From Rhodanobacter denitrificans (GTDB taxonomy: Bacteria; Pseudomonadota; Gammaproteobacteria; Xanthomonadales; Rhodanobacteraceae): a DNA stretch of 64,000 bases. Numbering within the stretch: the stretch's first letter is position 1; the number at the start of each line of letters is the position of its first letter. Shown one piece after another: positions 9,916-21,364 of this stretch. A program made the position numbers and the translations under genes. The stretch covers positions 248,001 through 312,000 of the forward strand of contig NZ_QFWQ01000005.1 in assembly GCF_003335105.1 (NCBI RefSeq). Direction: 5' to 3'. The notes below the pieces were generated by a model, which saw only the letters and a program-made list of their open reading frames with translations, was not told the origin of the DNA and made no database searches.

Positions 9916-10854
9916 ATGATCCACGACAGCATCCTCGGCACCATCGGCAACACGCCGATCGTCAGGCTTCACCGCCTCGCCCCCAAGCACGTCGAGTTGT
10001 ACGTGAAGGTGGAGGCGTTCAACCCCGCCGGTTCGGTGAAGGACCGCCTCGCCCTGGCGATCATCCTCGACGCCGAACAGCGCGGCACGCTGAAACCCGG
10101 CCAGACCGTGATCGAGGCCACCTCGGGCAACACCGGCGTGGCGCTGGCCGCGATCTGCGCGGCGCGCGGCTACCCGTTCGTGGCGGTGATGTCGGATACG
10201 TTCTCGGTCGAGCGGCGCAAGCTGATCCGCGCCTACGGCGGCAAGGTGGTGCTCACGCCCGGCGCCGCGCGCGGCACCGGCATGGTGGCGAAGGCGCAGG
10301 AACTGGCGCAGAAGCACGGCTGGTTCCTCGCCAACCAGTTCGAGAATCCCGCCAACCCGGCCTACCACCGGCAGACCACCGCGCCGGAGATCCTGCGTGA
10401 CTTCGCCGGCCGCCGCCTGGACTACTTCGTCACCGGCTGGGGCACCGGCGGTACGCTGACCGGCGTCGGCGAGGTGCTCAAGGTGGCGCGCCCGGAAGTG
10501 AAGGTGATCGCCACCGAGCCGACCGGCGCGGCGCTGCTGTCCGGCAAGGAATGGCAGCCGCACAAGATCCAGGGCTGGACACCGGATTTCGTGCCGGCCG
10601 TGCTCAACCCCAAGGTGGTCGACCGAATCGTGCCGGTCGACGACGTACTGGCCCGCGACACCTCGCGCGCGCTGGCGCAGCAGGAAGGCATCTTCACCGG
10701 CATCTCCTCCGGCGCCACGCTGGCTGCCGCGCTGGACGTGGCGAAGAGCGCGCCAGAAGGCTCGGTGTTGTTGGCGATGCTGCCGGATACCGGCGAGCGG
10801 TATCTGTCGACGTTCCTGTTCGAGGGGGTGAATGAGGGGTCGGATGAGGTGTAA
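9916..10854 (+). CDS. cysK: Cysteine synthase (O-acetylserine sulfhydrylase)
   Basis: 312 residues, a PLP-dependent fold-type II enzyme joining sulfide to O-acetylserine to make cysteine. The PLP lysine is Lys42 in NPAGSVKDR; the substrate loop EATSGNTG and the glycine-rich PLP-phosphate loop GTGGTLTGVG are intact, as is GISSGA near the C-terminus. The start ATG at 9916 is fixed by the family N-terminus MIHDSILGTIGNTP. It ends the cysG-cysK unit and uses the sulfide made by CysJI. CysK and CysM are hard to separate by eye; the overall similarity favours CysK. Confidence 0.93.
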   Translation: MIHDSILGTIGNTPIVRLHRLAPKHVELYVKVEAFNPAGSVKDRLALAIILDAEQRGTLKPGQTVIEATSGNTGVALAAICAARGYPFVAVMSDTFSVERRKLIRAYGGKVVLTPGAARGTGMVAKAQELAQKHGWFLANQFENPANPAYHRQTTAPEILRDFAGRRLDYFVTGWGTGGTLTGVGEVLKVARPEVKVIATEPTGAALLSGKEWQPHKIQGWTPDFVPAVLNPKVVDRIVPVDDVLARDTSRALAQQEGIFTGISSGATLAAALDVAKSAPEGSVLLAMLPDTGERYLSTFLFEGVNEGSDEV

Positions 10855-10985
10855 TGAAGAGCGGGTATGGCGCTTGAATTGAGCTGTACAGCGATGCGGA
10901 AGTTTGAATGAATTGTCACGTGACGTGCTAATCGCGGCACCTGTTTGCGTTGCGCTCTGTGGAATGGCCAGAGATTTCCATGACA

Positions 10986-11822
10986 TCACCGAAGCATTGA
11001 CTCCGCCATCTCGACCATCTGGTGTTCCGCCAAACGATACGTGGTGGAGTGCGTGCCGCCACGCACCTCGACTATGCGTAGTTTTTCGAGTCCAGGGGTT
11101 ATTCGCAAGGCAGATAACGGCGTTTCACTATCTGCCGTGCCTTGGAAAGCCACGGCCTGCTTCAAGGGAGTTTGCGAGAGTGCCTCTTTGAGCGAAAAGT
11201 CATGAGCCAGCAATGTTGACACCGGCAGCGCCGCCAAGGGTGCCAGGTACCAATGCACCCTCAACCGGAGCCGGATGGCAGATGCCAGGGAAGGAGTGGT
11301 TCCCTCGAGAATCAGCCCGGCTGGTTGATGACTCGCCACGCTGTAGGCAGCCACCATGGAACCAAGGGATCGACCGTAGACGATGACGCGGTGTTCCCCG
11401 CATATGGCGCTTGCCGCAGCGAGCGTGCGCATGCCGAGCGCTCGCATCTGCTTCAGATCCAGCGCGCCCGGGGCACCGTCCTGTCCTGGGTAGGCAACGG
11501 CCAATACGGCGATGCCATGGCCAGTGAAAGCAGGGAATAGTTGGGTGTCGTAACCTGGAATGCTGCCGTGCTGGCCGGGGAAGAAGAGCACGCATCCCAC
11601 ACGCGGTACTCCATAACGTCGGACGAGCAACGTTTCTTCATGGCCGCCAATGCTTTGGAGAGGTGGTATCGATGGCAGCGTTGGCGCGTCCGCGCGTGGT
11701 ACAAGAAGAGGCTCCAAGTGAAATCGCAGTACGTAGATTCCGGCGCAGAAATACATCGCTGCCAGGAATGCAGTCGTTCCAATAATTGAGCGAAGTCTTA
11801 TATTTCTGGCAAAAATGAACAA
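10986..11822 (-). CDS. Alpha/beta hydrolase with an N-terminal membrane anchor
   Basis: About 278 residues. One hydrophobic segment (SIIGTTAFLAAMYFCAGIYV) near the N-terminus suggests a membrane-anchored or exported enzyme. The serine hydrolase nucleophile elbow is GRSLGS, and a late GGTHSTTY could hold the catalytic histidine; the form resembles serine aminopeptidase-type hydrolases of the BEM46 kind. The substrate is unknown. I favour a TTG start at 11822 preceded by AGGGGA; the frame runs on to another TTG at 11885. Codon use is visibly less GC-rich than in the neighbours, which hints at later arrival. The gene is convergent with cysK. Confidence 0.7.
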   Translation of the reverse strand: MFIFARNIRLRSIIGTTAFLAAMYFCAGIYVLRFHLEPLLVPRADAPTLPSIPPLQSIGGHEETLLVRRYGVPRVGCVLFFPGQHGSIPGYDTQLFPAFTGHGIAVLAVAYPGQDGAPGALDLKQMRALGMRTLAAASAICGEHRVIVYGRSLGSMVAAYSVASHQPAGLILEGTTPSLASAIRLRLRVHWYLAPLAALPVSTLLAHDFSLKEALSQTPLKQAVAFQGTADSETPLSALRITPGLEKLRIVEVRGGTHSTTYRLAEHQMVEMAESMLR

Positions 11823-11936
11823 CTCGTTCCCCTGGCTGCACACTGATATAGCAACCTGACCGCAAAGCGTTTGACGTCGCCGCAAACGCCCCCGATATCT
11901 TTCCGCGGCGTCTGCTATGGGAGCAACCGCACGGCC

Positions 11937-12320
11937 TCACCCCACCACACGCGTCTGCTTCACTAGCGAAGCCCGCGAATCCCACTCCGCAATCAGCTTC
12001 TGCCCCACCCGCGCCAGTGCACTGATGGCCGGCAGTAGTTCGCGGCCCAGCTCGGTGAGCGCGTATTCGGCGGAGGGCGGAGAAGTGTCCAGCAGGCGGC
12101 GCGAGACGAGCCCGCGCGATTCCAGTTCGCGCAGGCGGGCGCTGAGCACGCGGGCGGAGATGCGCGGGATGTCGTGGCGCAGTTCACCGAAGCGGCGCGG
12201 TTCGCCGCTCAGATACCAGATCACGTTGGGTGCCCAGGCACCGCGCAGCAGCGCCAGGCTCTCTGTGAGCGGGCAGGCGGGCGGCGGCGCGACCTTGCTT
12301 TTGCGGACGGGGAGGCCCAT
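11937..12320 (-). CDS. HxlR family winged-helix transcriptional regulator
   Basis: 127 residues with the HxlR arrangement: CPLTESLALLRGAWAP at the N-terminus, FGELRHDIPRISARVLSARL as the DNA-recognition region, and a beta-wing ending SAEYALTELGREL. The usual redox cysteine of this family would be the one in PPACPLTE. Such proteins often sense electrophiles or quinones and control an adjacent detoxification gene. Here the divergent neighbour is a glutathione transferase, and the gap between them holds three small palindromes that are good operator candidates. The start is ATG 12320. Confidence 0.85.
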   Translation of the reverse strand: MGLPVRKSKVAPPPACPLTESLALLRGAWAPNVIWYLSGEPRRFGELRHDIPRISARVLSARLRELESRGLVSRRLLDTSPPSAEYALTELGRELLPAISALARVGQKLIAEWDSRASLVKQTRVVG

Positions 12321-12331
12321 GCGGGTGGCTC

Positions 12332-12396
12332 GGTAACCGGGGAGTTACCGCATTCTAGGACTAACCGGTAGTTAGGTGGTATCCAATGGTAACCAT
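12332..12396. promoter_or_regulatory. Three palindromic sites between hxlR-like and gst genes
   Basis: GGTAAC/GTTACC arms at 12332-12349, CTAAC/GTTAG arms at 12361-12375, and ATGGTAACCAT at 12386-12396 share the GTTA/TAAC theme. They fill the gap between the divergent HxlR-type regulator and the glutathione transferase, the place where an autoregulated HxlR protein usually binds. Binding is inferred. Confidence 0.45.
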
Positions 12397-12478
12397 GGTG
12401 GCGTAGCATGCCGGGGCTCGGAGGCGTGCAGTTTTGCCCGGTGCGCCTTCCGTGCCCCCACCCACACGGAGTCATCGC

Positions 12479-13096
12479 ATGAAGCTCTACTACTCCCCCG
12501 GCGCCTGCTCGCTTTCCCCGCACATCGTGGCGATCGAGGCTGGCATTCCGCTCACGCTGGAGAAGGTCGACGGCAAGGCCAAGCGCACCGAGCACGGTGC
12601 GGATTTCTGGCAGATCAACCCCAAGGGCTACGTGCCGGTGCTGGCGCTGGACAGCGGCGAAGTGCTGACCGAAGGCCCGGCGATCGTGCAGTACCTGGCC
12701 GACCAGAAGCCGGCGAGCGGCCTGGCGCCCGCCAACGGCACGCCGGCGCGCTACCGCCTGCAGGAGATGCTGGGCTACATCAATTCGGAGATCCACAAAA
12801 GCTACAGCCCGCTGTTCAAGCCGGACACGCCGGAAGCCACCCGCGCCGAGCGCAAGGAATACCTGAAGCGGCGCTACCAGTTCATCGAGGACGTGCTGGC
12901 GAAGCAGCCGTTCCTGCTGGGCGATGCGTTCACCGCGGCCGATGCCTACCTGTTCACCGTGACCAACTGGGCGAAGCCCGTGGAGCTGGACCTGTCCGGC
13001 TTCCCGGCACTGCTGGCGTTCCAGCAGCGCGTGGCGGAGCGCCCGGCGGTGCAGGCGGCCTTGGAGGCCGAAGGGTTGCGCAAGAAGACTGCGTAA
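12479..13096 (+). CDS. Glutathione S-transferase, beta class
   Basis: 205 residues. The thioredoxin-like N-terminal domain opens MKLYYSPGACSLSPHIV, which is the bacterial beta-class signature with Cys10 as the residue that forms the mixed disulfide with glutathione. NPKGYVPVL holds the cis-proline and EGPAIVQYLAD the glutathione-binding loop; the helical C-terminal domain (from about 90) includes FLLGDAFTAADAYLF. It should conjugate or reduce electrophilic compounds in the cytoplasm. ATG 12479 gives the family start; the frame is open back to 12434. The divergent HxlR-type gene is its probable regulator. Confidence 0.92.
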   Translation: MKLYYSPGACSLSPHIVAIEAGIPLTLEKVDGKAKRTEHGADFWQINPKGYVPVLALDSGEVLTEGPAIVQYLADQKPASGLAPANGTPARYRLQEMLGYINSEIHKSYSPLFKPDTPEATRAERKEYLKRRYQFIEDVLAKQPFLLGDAFTAADAYLFTVTNWAKPVELDLSGFPALLAFQQRVAERPAVQAALEAEGLRKKTA

Positions 13097-13111
13097 AGAC
13101 AGGGCAATCCA

Positions 13112-13146
13112 GCAAACGGCCGGCTCGCAAGATGTCGGCCGTTTGC
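13112..13146 (+). terminator. Hairpin after the glutathione transferase gene
   Basis: GCAAACGGCCG at 13112-13122 pairs perfectly with CGGCCGTTTGC at 13136-13146 across a 13-base loop. It starts 15 bases after the stop codon. There is no clear T-run, so stopping may depend on other factors. Confidence 0.5.
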
Positions 13147-13270
13147 ATGCCTGGTGGCGACCCGGCAATCGAAAGCTGTGCCCCGGGTTGTCGTGTGGTT
13201 CGGTGAACAACGCTCAAAGTAACTGGCCTGCAGGGTATTTTGCGCAGGTCCCGTTGATCTCAGGGGCCAG

Positions 13271-13759
13271 TCAAGGCCCTTCCTTCAAGCCGTGCCGGGC
13301 CAGGATCTTGTTGGCCACTGTCTGAAATTTGGCCGCATCGCCAAACATGGCCTGCATGAATTGTTTTTGAGTTGCAGGACTTGCCATGGCGCTTTGAAAT
13401 TTCGTGTAGGCCGGATCGTTGAGTACCTGGCTGAGCCGAGCCAGTTCCGCGTCAGACAAGGACTCCATCGATTTCCTGAAGGTTGTGTCCAGCATGCTTC
13501 CCCGTTCAGTCAATGACTGGGTAACCGCAGTGGCAATTTCCTGTCTTATGACGCGCCAGGTATCGTCATTCACCTCGCGGTTGGCAGACTTCGTGGAAGC
13601 GAGAAGCATGTCGACAAGTGGTGAGTCGGCCGACAAGGTTGTGGCACGCAGGTAGGCCGTCTCACAGCGTTCAATCAATACATCTCTCGGCGAGGCCTGG
13701 GCAGCAGCAATCGAACACGACAAGAACAGGAATAGCGAAAAGCCTGCGAATCTTTTCAT
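13271..13759 (-). CDS. Secreted DUF2059-like protein
   Basis: 162 residues with a signal peptide (KRFAGFSLFLFLSCSIAAAQA, cleavage expected after AQA). The mature part is helical, with the segment LDTTFRKSMESLSDAELARL followed by a 'FQSAM..SPATQKQF' stretch that recalls DUF2059 proteins. No catalytic residues can be named. I set the start at ATG 13759 because GGGGAG lies just upstream and the signal peptide begins there; the frame continues to 13792. Base composition is less GC-rich than the surroundings. It follows a small membrane protein gene on the same strand, 29 bases away at the nearest. Confidence 0.6.
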   Translation of the reverse strand: MKRFAGFSLFLFLSCSIAAAQASPRDVLIERCETAYLRATTLSADSPLVDMLLASTKSANREVNDDTWRVIRQEIATAVTQSLTERGSMLDTTFRKSMESLSDAELARLSQVLNDPAYTKFQSAMASPATQKQFMQAMFGDAAKFQTVANKILARHGLKEGP

Positions 13760-13788
13760 GGAACTCCCCCGGTTGGTTCGAGCATGGG

Positions 13789-14097
13789 TCAATCTGGATT
13801 GCGTCTACTGGTGAGTACCACAATCATTCCGATGACAGCGCCGATAAACGCCGTATTAAGCGGTACCAGCCAAGGCTGCCATGTAAAAAAGAGATTGAGT
13901 GGAAATGTGCTCAGGATTTCGACGATTGCCGAAAATATACCCACTACCGTCGCATACCCTCCAGGAGCCCCCGTTGACGAGGCTGAAGCATGATGAGTGA
14001 AAAAAGCGATCAAGCCAAGAAGAACGCCACCGATGGTGCCACCGATAAGCGATGAGCGAATCACAACCCCAAGTGGACCGGGATGCCATTGCTTCAT
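13789..14097 (-). CDS. Small membrane protein of unknown function
   Basis: About 102 residues with two or three hydrophobic segments (SLIGGTIGGVLLGLIAFF, ATVVGIFSAIVEIL and FIGAVIGMIVVL), so an inner-membrane protein is likely. I do not recognise the family. The start ATG 14097 has GGAAG upstream; the frame is open to 14202 without added support. The next gene on the same strand encodes the DUF2059-like protein, so the two may be co-transcribed. Codon use is less GC-biased than usual for this chromosome. Confidence 0.55.
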   Translation of the reverse strand: MKQWHPGPLGVVIRSSLIGGTIGGVLLGLIAFFTHHASASSTGAPGGYATVVGIFSAIVEILSTFPLNLFFTWQPWLVPLNTAFIGAVIGMIVVLTSRRNPD

Positions 14098-14523
14098 GTC
14101 ATGGGCTTCCGTTTGAAGTGCCGATGGGATGATGTCCAGCGTCCGAATTAGGCGCGCGGCCCCGGAATCCCACGATTGAACCTTGCAACTGGTCCTTGCC
14201 AACGGGCCGATGTCACCCGCTTTCAGTAGCTGGATGATTCAAGGTCCGGAGCTACTTTACCCGGACACGCGGGGACCGCCACCAGAAGTCATGGCCAACG
14301 CAGTGCCTCGCTGCATGATTGAAGTGCTATTCCGGCCTTCGCCGGAATGACGACAGGGGGCAAGTGGACACTTCGAGTCGAGGCGAGGCGAGTCGAGGCG
14401 AGGCGAGGCGACGGGCCAAGGATCACCCCGTCTTGTGTCGCAACGCTTCCGACGCCAAGGCACGGGCCTGTTCCGGGCGGCAGTGGGCTTTCGCCGGAAT
14501 GGCGGTATGCAGGTGGTGACGGA
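14098..14523. other. Gene-free stretch with repeat units between a membrane protein gene and purB
   Basis: I see no coding region here. It holds an ATTCCGGCcttcGCCGGAAT hairpin at 14329-14348 of the dispersed Xanthomonadales repeat type, a short tandem array at about 14375-14411 (two copies of AGTCGAGGCGAGGCG plus a partial unit), and another CGCCGGAATGGCGG fragment near 14493. It has the look of a landing site for repeats at the end of purB. Confidence 0.6.
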
Positions 14524-16068
<1,545 letters not shown>

Positions 16069-16120
16069 CGACGGGAGTTCCCCAGGATTCGGTTTTCTCC
16101 ATCCACTGAAGGACCAAACC

Positions 16121-17506
<1,386 letters not shown>

Positions 17507-17518
17507 GCGCGCCGGCAC

Positions 17519-17992
17519 TCATGCCGTGCGCGGCACGCGCGGCCACCTCCATGCGTACCACACGGCAAGCATGGTCAACGCGGCTTCCAGCGTTGCGAAA
17601 CCCTGGTAGAAATGCCAATCGGCCTGGACCGCCAGCATGATCATCAACAAGGTGTAGAGCGTGCCGAACACGAGGTTGAGCCCGCGGTTCAGGCGTGGCA
17701 CGAGCGCGGCGGAGAGGAAGATCATGAGGCTGGGAATGGCCATCATCAGGGAGGTGCCCACCAGCACGCCCTGAGTCGCCGGGCCGAGCGGCCCCAGCCT
17801 GGCCTGCAGCATCTCCTGCAGCTTGCCCGGCGTGTAGAGCTCGAAGTAGTCGCAGTAGATGTAGCAGAACATCACCGACGTCCACAGCGCGGCCAGTTTC
17901 AGCTGCACGGGCGCGTGCCAGTGTTCGAGCGGCTGTTTGGTGTTCGTGTTCAAGACAAATTCCCTGTATGTGGGTGCGGGGTATTTACACAT
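17519..17992 (-). CDS. DUF6326-like membrane protein
   Basis: About 157 residues with four predicted membrane segments (AALWTSVMFCYIYCDYFELY, GVLVGTSLMMAIPSLMIFLSA, LVFGTLYTLLMIMLAV and ALTMLAVWYAW). The N-terminal pattern matches small membrane proteins filed as DUF6326; no biochemical role is known to me. Two starts are possible: ATG 17992, which overlaps the stop of the upstream gene by eight bases, or TTG 17953 with AGGGAA just ahead. It forms a two-gene unit with the DUF4386 gene. Confidence 0.65.
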   Translation of the reverse strand: MCKYPAPTYREFVLNTNTKQPLEHWHAPVQLKLAALWTSVMFCYIYCDYFELYTPGKLQEMLQARLGPLGPATQGVLVGTSLMMAIPSLMIFLSAALVPRLNRGLNLVFGTLYTLLMIMLAVQADWHFYQGFATLEAALTMLAVWYAWRWPRVPRTA

Positions 17993-18707
17993 CCGCCGTG
18001 GCGGCCGATGCAGCCTGGGTTCGCCGGAAGCCGGGGCGTGCGCCGAGTGCCAGCAGCCACAGCATGAACAGCACTTCCACGAACTGCAGCGGGCCGAGCA
18101 GGCTGGAAACCGTGTCTTGCCAGTCCGGTCGCAGTGCCCAGGCGAAGCTCTGGATCACATAGGCCAGACCGTTGAGGATCAGGGCGTAGCCGAACAGGCG
18201 CGGCAGGAAGTCCGAGCGCAGCACCAGCAGCGCCAGCGGGAACAGCCACAGTCCCCACAGCAGTTCGGCGGCGCCGACAGCCTGCCCGTGCAGACGCAGG
18301 AACAGCATGGCGAGCGCCGCACGCTGGGGCGGATCGAAGACGGCGAGTGCATCCCCGCCATGCACCAGCAGCAGGGCGGCGGCATCATTGAGTACGTTGA
18401 AGAAGTACAGCGCCGGCACCAGCGCGCCGCCGAGCAGCAGCATGGCAAGGCCGTGCCGGCGATCAACGTCGCCAAGCAGGCGGTACAGCGCCAGCGCCAC
18501 GAAGGCCATCAACGCGCCGCAGACGAGGTCGGTGGCCAGGCCGAACCGGAAGAGTGTCTCGTGCGTGGCGATGTTCGCGACGGTGGTGGCCGCGTCGCCG
18601 CTCACGAACAAGGCGTTCGGCACGTAGATCAGGCGATACGGCGCGATCAGCACCACCAGCAGATAAAGCAAGCCGGCTTGGCGTGCGGTTCGATCCCGGG
18701 GACTCAT
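17985..18707 (-). CDS. DUF4386 family membrane protein
   Basis: 240 residues with about six hydrophobic segments spread over the length and the DUF4386 opening RTARQAGLLYLLVVLIAPYR, followed by LFRFGLATDLVCGALMAFVALALYRLL. Members are integral membrane proteins of unknown function. It begins at ATG 18707 and ends overlapping the next gene, so the two are probably translated together. It lies 101 bases downstream of the YggN-like lipoprotein gene on the same strand; whether it belongs to that operon is not clear. Confidence 0.7.
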   Translation of the reverse strand: MSPRDRTARQAGLLYLLVVLIAPYRLIYVPNALFVSGDAATTVANIATHETLFRFGLATDLVCGALMAFVALALYRLLGDVDRRHGLAMLLLGGALVPALYFFNVLNDAAALLLVHGGDALAVFDPPQRAALAMLFLRLHGQAVGAAELLWGLWLFPLALLVLRSDFLPRLFGYALILNGLAYVIQSFAWALRPDWQDTVSSLLGPLQFVEVLFMLWLLALGARPGFRRTQAASAATADV

Positions 18708-18807
18708 GCGTACTCCATGCGATGGCTGCCTGGCGGCGAGGGCGGGAGATACGCCCCGTGGCGTCGCGGGATGCCACGGGGCAGCAAGGGTATCGGCGCG
18801 GCCCGGC

Positions 18808-19512
18808 TCAGTCGGAGAAAACGGCGAAGCCTTTCTTGCCGTCCTTGTCCTTCATGTCCTTGCCGCAGTCGTCGACGTCCTTCTGCGTCATCGTGGCGTA
18901 GGGCTGGAACGCGGGCAGGGCGGCGGCCAGCTTCTGCTGCGAGGCCAGCATGTCGGGCAAGCGCTTGCACAGTTGCATGGCGGCGGCCTGGATCTGCTCG
19001 GTCTGCGGCTTGATGCTCGCCTCGATCTCCTTGTCGGTCTTGCCGGTGAACGCGCCCCAGATCGCCTGCTTCGCCGCAGTGATGCCGATGTCCGCGCCGC
19101 TGGCGCCGATGTCCATGCCGGCCTCGGCAATGCCGACGATCTGCTGCCGGTAATCCACCAGCAGGGTGTGTTGCTCCGGTGAGGCCGGTACCGGCTTGCC
19201 GGCGATCACCAACTCGCCTTGCGGGGTGATCACCGCCTTGGGGCGGGCATGGTCGTCGCGGTGCTTGTCACCGTGGAGATGGACGCTGGCGACATCGATA
19301 TCCTGGGTGACCAGCTCCTTCTTGGCCTGCTCGATGCTCTTGCGGACCTCGGCGGCAATCATCGACGAGGGGGGCTGCTCGTGGACTTCCTTCGCTGCCT
19401 GCGTCATGTCGCTGGTGGCGCCCGGCTGGGCGGTGTCCTGCCCGGACCGGCTGCAGGCGGCCAGCGGCAACAGCATGGCCAGGGCGAACGTGCTGAAAAT
19501 GATGGGCTTCAC
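18808..19512 (-). CDS. YggN/DUF2884-like lipoprotein
   Basis: 234 residues starting from a GTG at 19512 with AAAGGAG at a good distance. A lipoprotein signal is clear: hydrophobic stretch then LPLAAC, with Cys20 as the lipidated residue. The mature protein has a helical first third and a part (VITPQGELVIAGKPVPASPE...YRQQIVGIAEAGMDIG, given here in pieces) that recalls YggN/DUF2884 envelope proteins. No enzyme motif is visible. It is the last gene of the GntR-controlled ABC transporter operon, 32 bases after the permease gene, so it may be an accessory envelope component or stress-induced product. Confidence 0.65.
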   Translation of the reverse strand: MKPIIFSTFALAMLLPLAACSRSGQDTAQPGATSDMTQAAKEVHEQPPSSMIAAEVRKSIEQAKKELVTQDIDVASVHLHGDKHRDDHARPKAVITPQGELVIAGKPVPASPEQHTLLVDYRQQIVGIAEAGMDIGASGADIGITAAKQAIWGAFTGKTDKEIEASIKPQTEQIQAAAMQLCKRLPDMLASQQKLAAALPAFQPYATMTQKDVDDCGKDMKDKDGKKGFAVFSD

Positions 19513-19544
19513 TGGTGTTCTCCTTTCCCGGAATCGAGCGGAAG

Positions 19545-20510
19545 TCAGCTGTCGTCGCGCCAGCGGCGGAACCAGATGGCGCCGGCGAGCATGGCGGCCG
19601 CAGCGGCGACACCGATCCAGACGTTCGCCGATGCCAGCGCCGCATAGGTATGCGTGACGCTCAGCGTGGACAGCACTTCGGCGGGGTTGCTGCCGCCAAT
19701 ATGCGGAACCTCGGTGAACCAGCCGCCGGGGAACACGCTGAACAGGACGCGGCCCACCACGTTGCGCCAGTACCAGCCGTTCTGCAGGTCGATCGTGCCC
19801 AGCAGGTTGAACCAGCCGATCACGATGCCCAGCGCCACCGGCAGCACCACGGCCCACAGGAACGGCTTGCTGCGGGCCCAGGCCGAACACAGCATCAGCC
19901 AGCCCACGGTCGGCAATGCCCACAACAGGTACAGCGGGACCGAGCCGACCAGGTTGGCCATGACCTGCAGCGGGTGCGACAGCAGCAGCAAATGCCAGAC
20001 GCCGACGCCATGGAAGGACAGCGTCACCGCGAACATCAGCAGCATCACGATGCCGGTCAGCATGCCGACGGCCACGGCGATCAGCGGTGCGACCACCGTG
20101 GCGGTGACCACTTTGGACAGCACGGTGGCGGTGTCGGTGATCGGCAGCGATTTCCAGAACAGCAGGCTGCGGTCGCGGCGGTCGTCGTAAAGCGCGCCGA
20201 GGCAGTAGAAGAACGCCACGAAGCCCAGCACCACGCCGATGATGAGCGTCGGCGAATACATCACCATGTCCAGGCCGGCGCCCACGCTGTCCATGGAATT
20301 CTTGTCGAGAGCCCGGTCGAGCAGGTGCAGGTTGCTGTCGGTTCCGCCGAAGGCGAAGTTGAAGCCGTGCTTCCTGCCTACCACCTCGCCGGTGATGATG
20401 CCCATCAGGTTCAGCAGCAGGAACACGCCGCCGGTGATGATCGGTGCCCAGAAGAAGCCGCCCCGGTGTTCCCACAGCTCGCGCTTCAGCAGCCAATAGA
20501 AGGTTTTCAT
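19545..20510 (-). CDS. ABC transporter permease
   Basis: 321 residues beginning MKTFYWLLKRELWEHRGGFF at ATG 20510. About six membrane segments follow, with a large extracytoplasmic loop (about 45-85) between the first two, the layout of ABC-2 type permeases such as those next to YtrA-type regulators. The cargo is unknown; such transporters often export peptides or antibiotics or respond to cell-wall stress. Its start overlaps the stop of the ATPase gene in an ATGA, so one subunit of each is made in coupled fashion. Confidence 0.85.
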   Translation of the reverse strand: MKTFYWLLKRELWEHRGGFFWAPIITGGVFLLLNLMGIITGEVVGRKHGFNFAFGGTDSNLHLLDRALDKNSMDSVGAGLDMVMYSPTLIIGVVLGFVAFFYCLGALYDDRRDRSLLFWKSLPITDTATVLSKVVTATVVAPLIAVAVGMLTGIVMLLMFAVTLSFHGVGVWHLLLLSHPLQVMANLVGSVPLYLLWALPTVGWLMLCSAWARSKPFLWAVVLPVALGIVIGWFNLLGTIDLQNGWYWRNVVGRVLFSVFPGGWFTEVPHIGGSNPAEVLSTLSVTHTYAALASANVWIGVAAAAAMLAGAIWFRRWRDDS

Positions 20511-21364
20511 GCGTAGGTCCCTTTCATGGTGGCGACGAACAGGTCGCTGACGGAGGGGCGGCGGACCTCGCCCAGCGCCTCCAGTCGCGCGCGGTCGGCG
20601 CCGTCGAACAGGAAGATGCTCTTGCCGAACACCTGGCGTTCGTCCAGCGGCTTGAGCTGGCGGGCTTCGGCGACCTTGTCGGCGCCCACCATCACCTCGG
20701 CGAAGCGCTCGCCCACCGCGTCCATGTCGGCATCCAGCACGATCCTGCCGTCGCGGATGAACATCAGGTCGGTGAGGATGTGCTCGACTTCCTCCACCTG
20801 GTGGGTGGTGACGATGATCGTCTTGTTCTCGTCGAAGTAGTCCTCCAGCAGGTTCTGGTAGAACTGCTTGCGGTAGAGGATGTCCAGGCCCAGGGTGGGC
20901 TCGTCCAGGATCAGCAGCCTGGCGTCGATCGCCATCACCAGCGCCAGGTGCAGCTGCACGATCATGCCCTTGGACATCTGCCGCACGCGCTGCTCGGGCG
21001 TGAGCTTGGTGCGCGCCAGGAAGGCCTCGCACTTCTTGCGGTCGAAGCGCGGGTGCACGTTGGCGACGAAGTCCACCGCCTGGCGCACCTTGATCCAGCG
21101 CGGCAGCACGGCCACGTCGGCGATGAAGCAGACCTCGCCCATCAGCTTGTCGCGCTGCCTGCGCGGGTCGAAGCCCAGTACGTTGAGACTGCCTGTGAAA
21201 TCAGTGAGGCCGAGGATGGCCTTCAGCGCGGTGGTCTTGCCGGCGCCGTTGGGGCCGATCAGGCCGACGATGCGGCCGGGCTCGACCTGGAAGCTGATGT
21301 CGTCCAGCGCCAGCGCCGACTTGTACCGCTTGCTCAGGCCGCTGGCCGTGATCACCGCGCTCAT
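20507..21364 (-). CDS. ABC transporter ATP-binding protein
   Basis: 285 residues. Walker A is GPNGAGKT (37-44), Walker B is LLILDEPTLGLD, and the signature reads MSKGM in place of the more usual LSGGQ, as in YtrB/YhcG-type ATPases. It powers the adjacent ABC-2 permease. The start ATG 21364 has GGAGAAATC upstream and overlaps the stop of the GntR gene; the gene ends in an ATGA with the permease. Three coupled genes in a row point to a fixed regulator-ATPase-permease module. Confidence 0.92.
   Translation of the reverse strand: MSAVITASGLSKRYKSALALDDISFQVEPGRIVGLIGPNGAGKTTALKAILGLTDFTGSLNVLGFDPRRQRDKLMGEVCFIADVAVLPRWIKVRQAVDFVANVHPRFDRKKCEAFLARTKLTPEQRVRQMSKGMIVQLHLALVMAIDARLLILDEPTLGLDILYRKQFYQNLLEDYFDENKTIIVTTHQVEEVEHILTDLMFIRDGRIVLDADMDAVGERFAEVMVGADKVAEARQLKPLDERQVFGKSIFLFDGADRARLEALGEVRRPSVSDLFVATMKGTYA

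Noticed and set aside
14375-14411. Tandem units that might suggest a CRISPR array
   Set aside because: Units are directly joined without spacers and there are only two copies; no cas genes are near.
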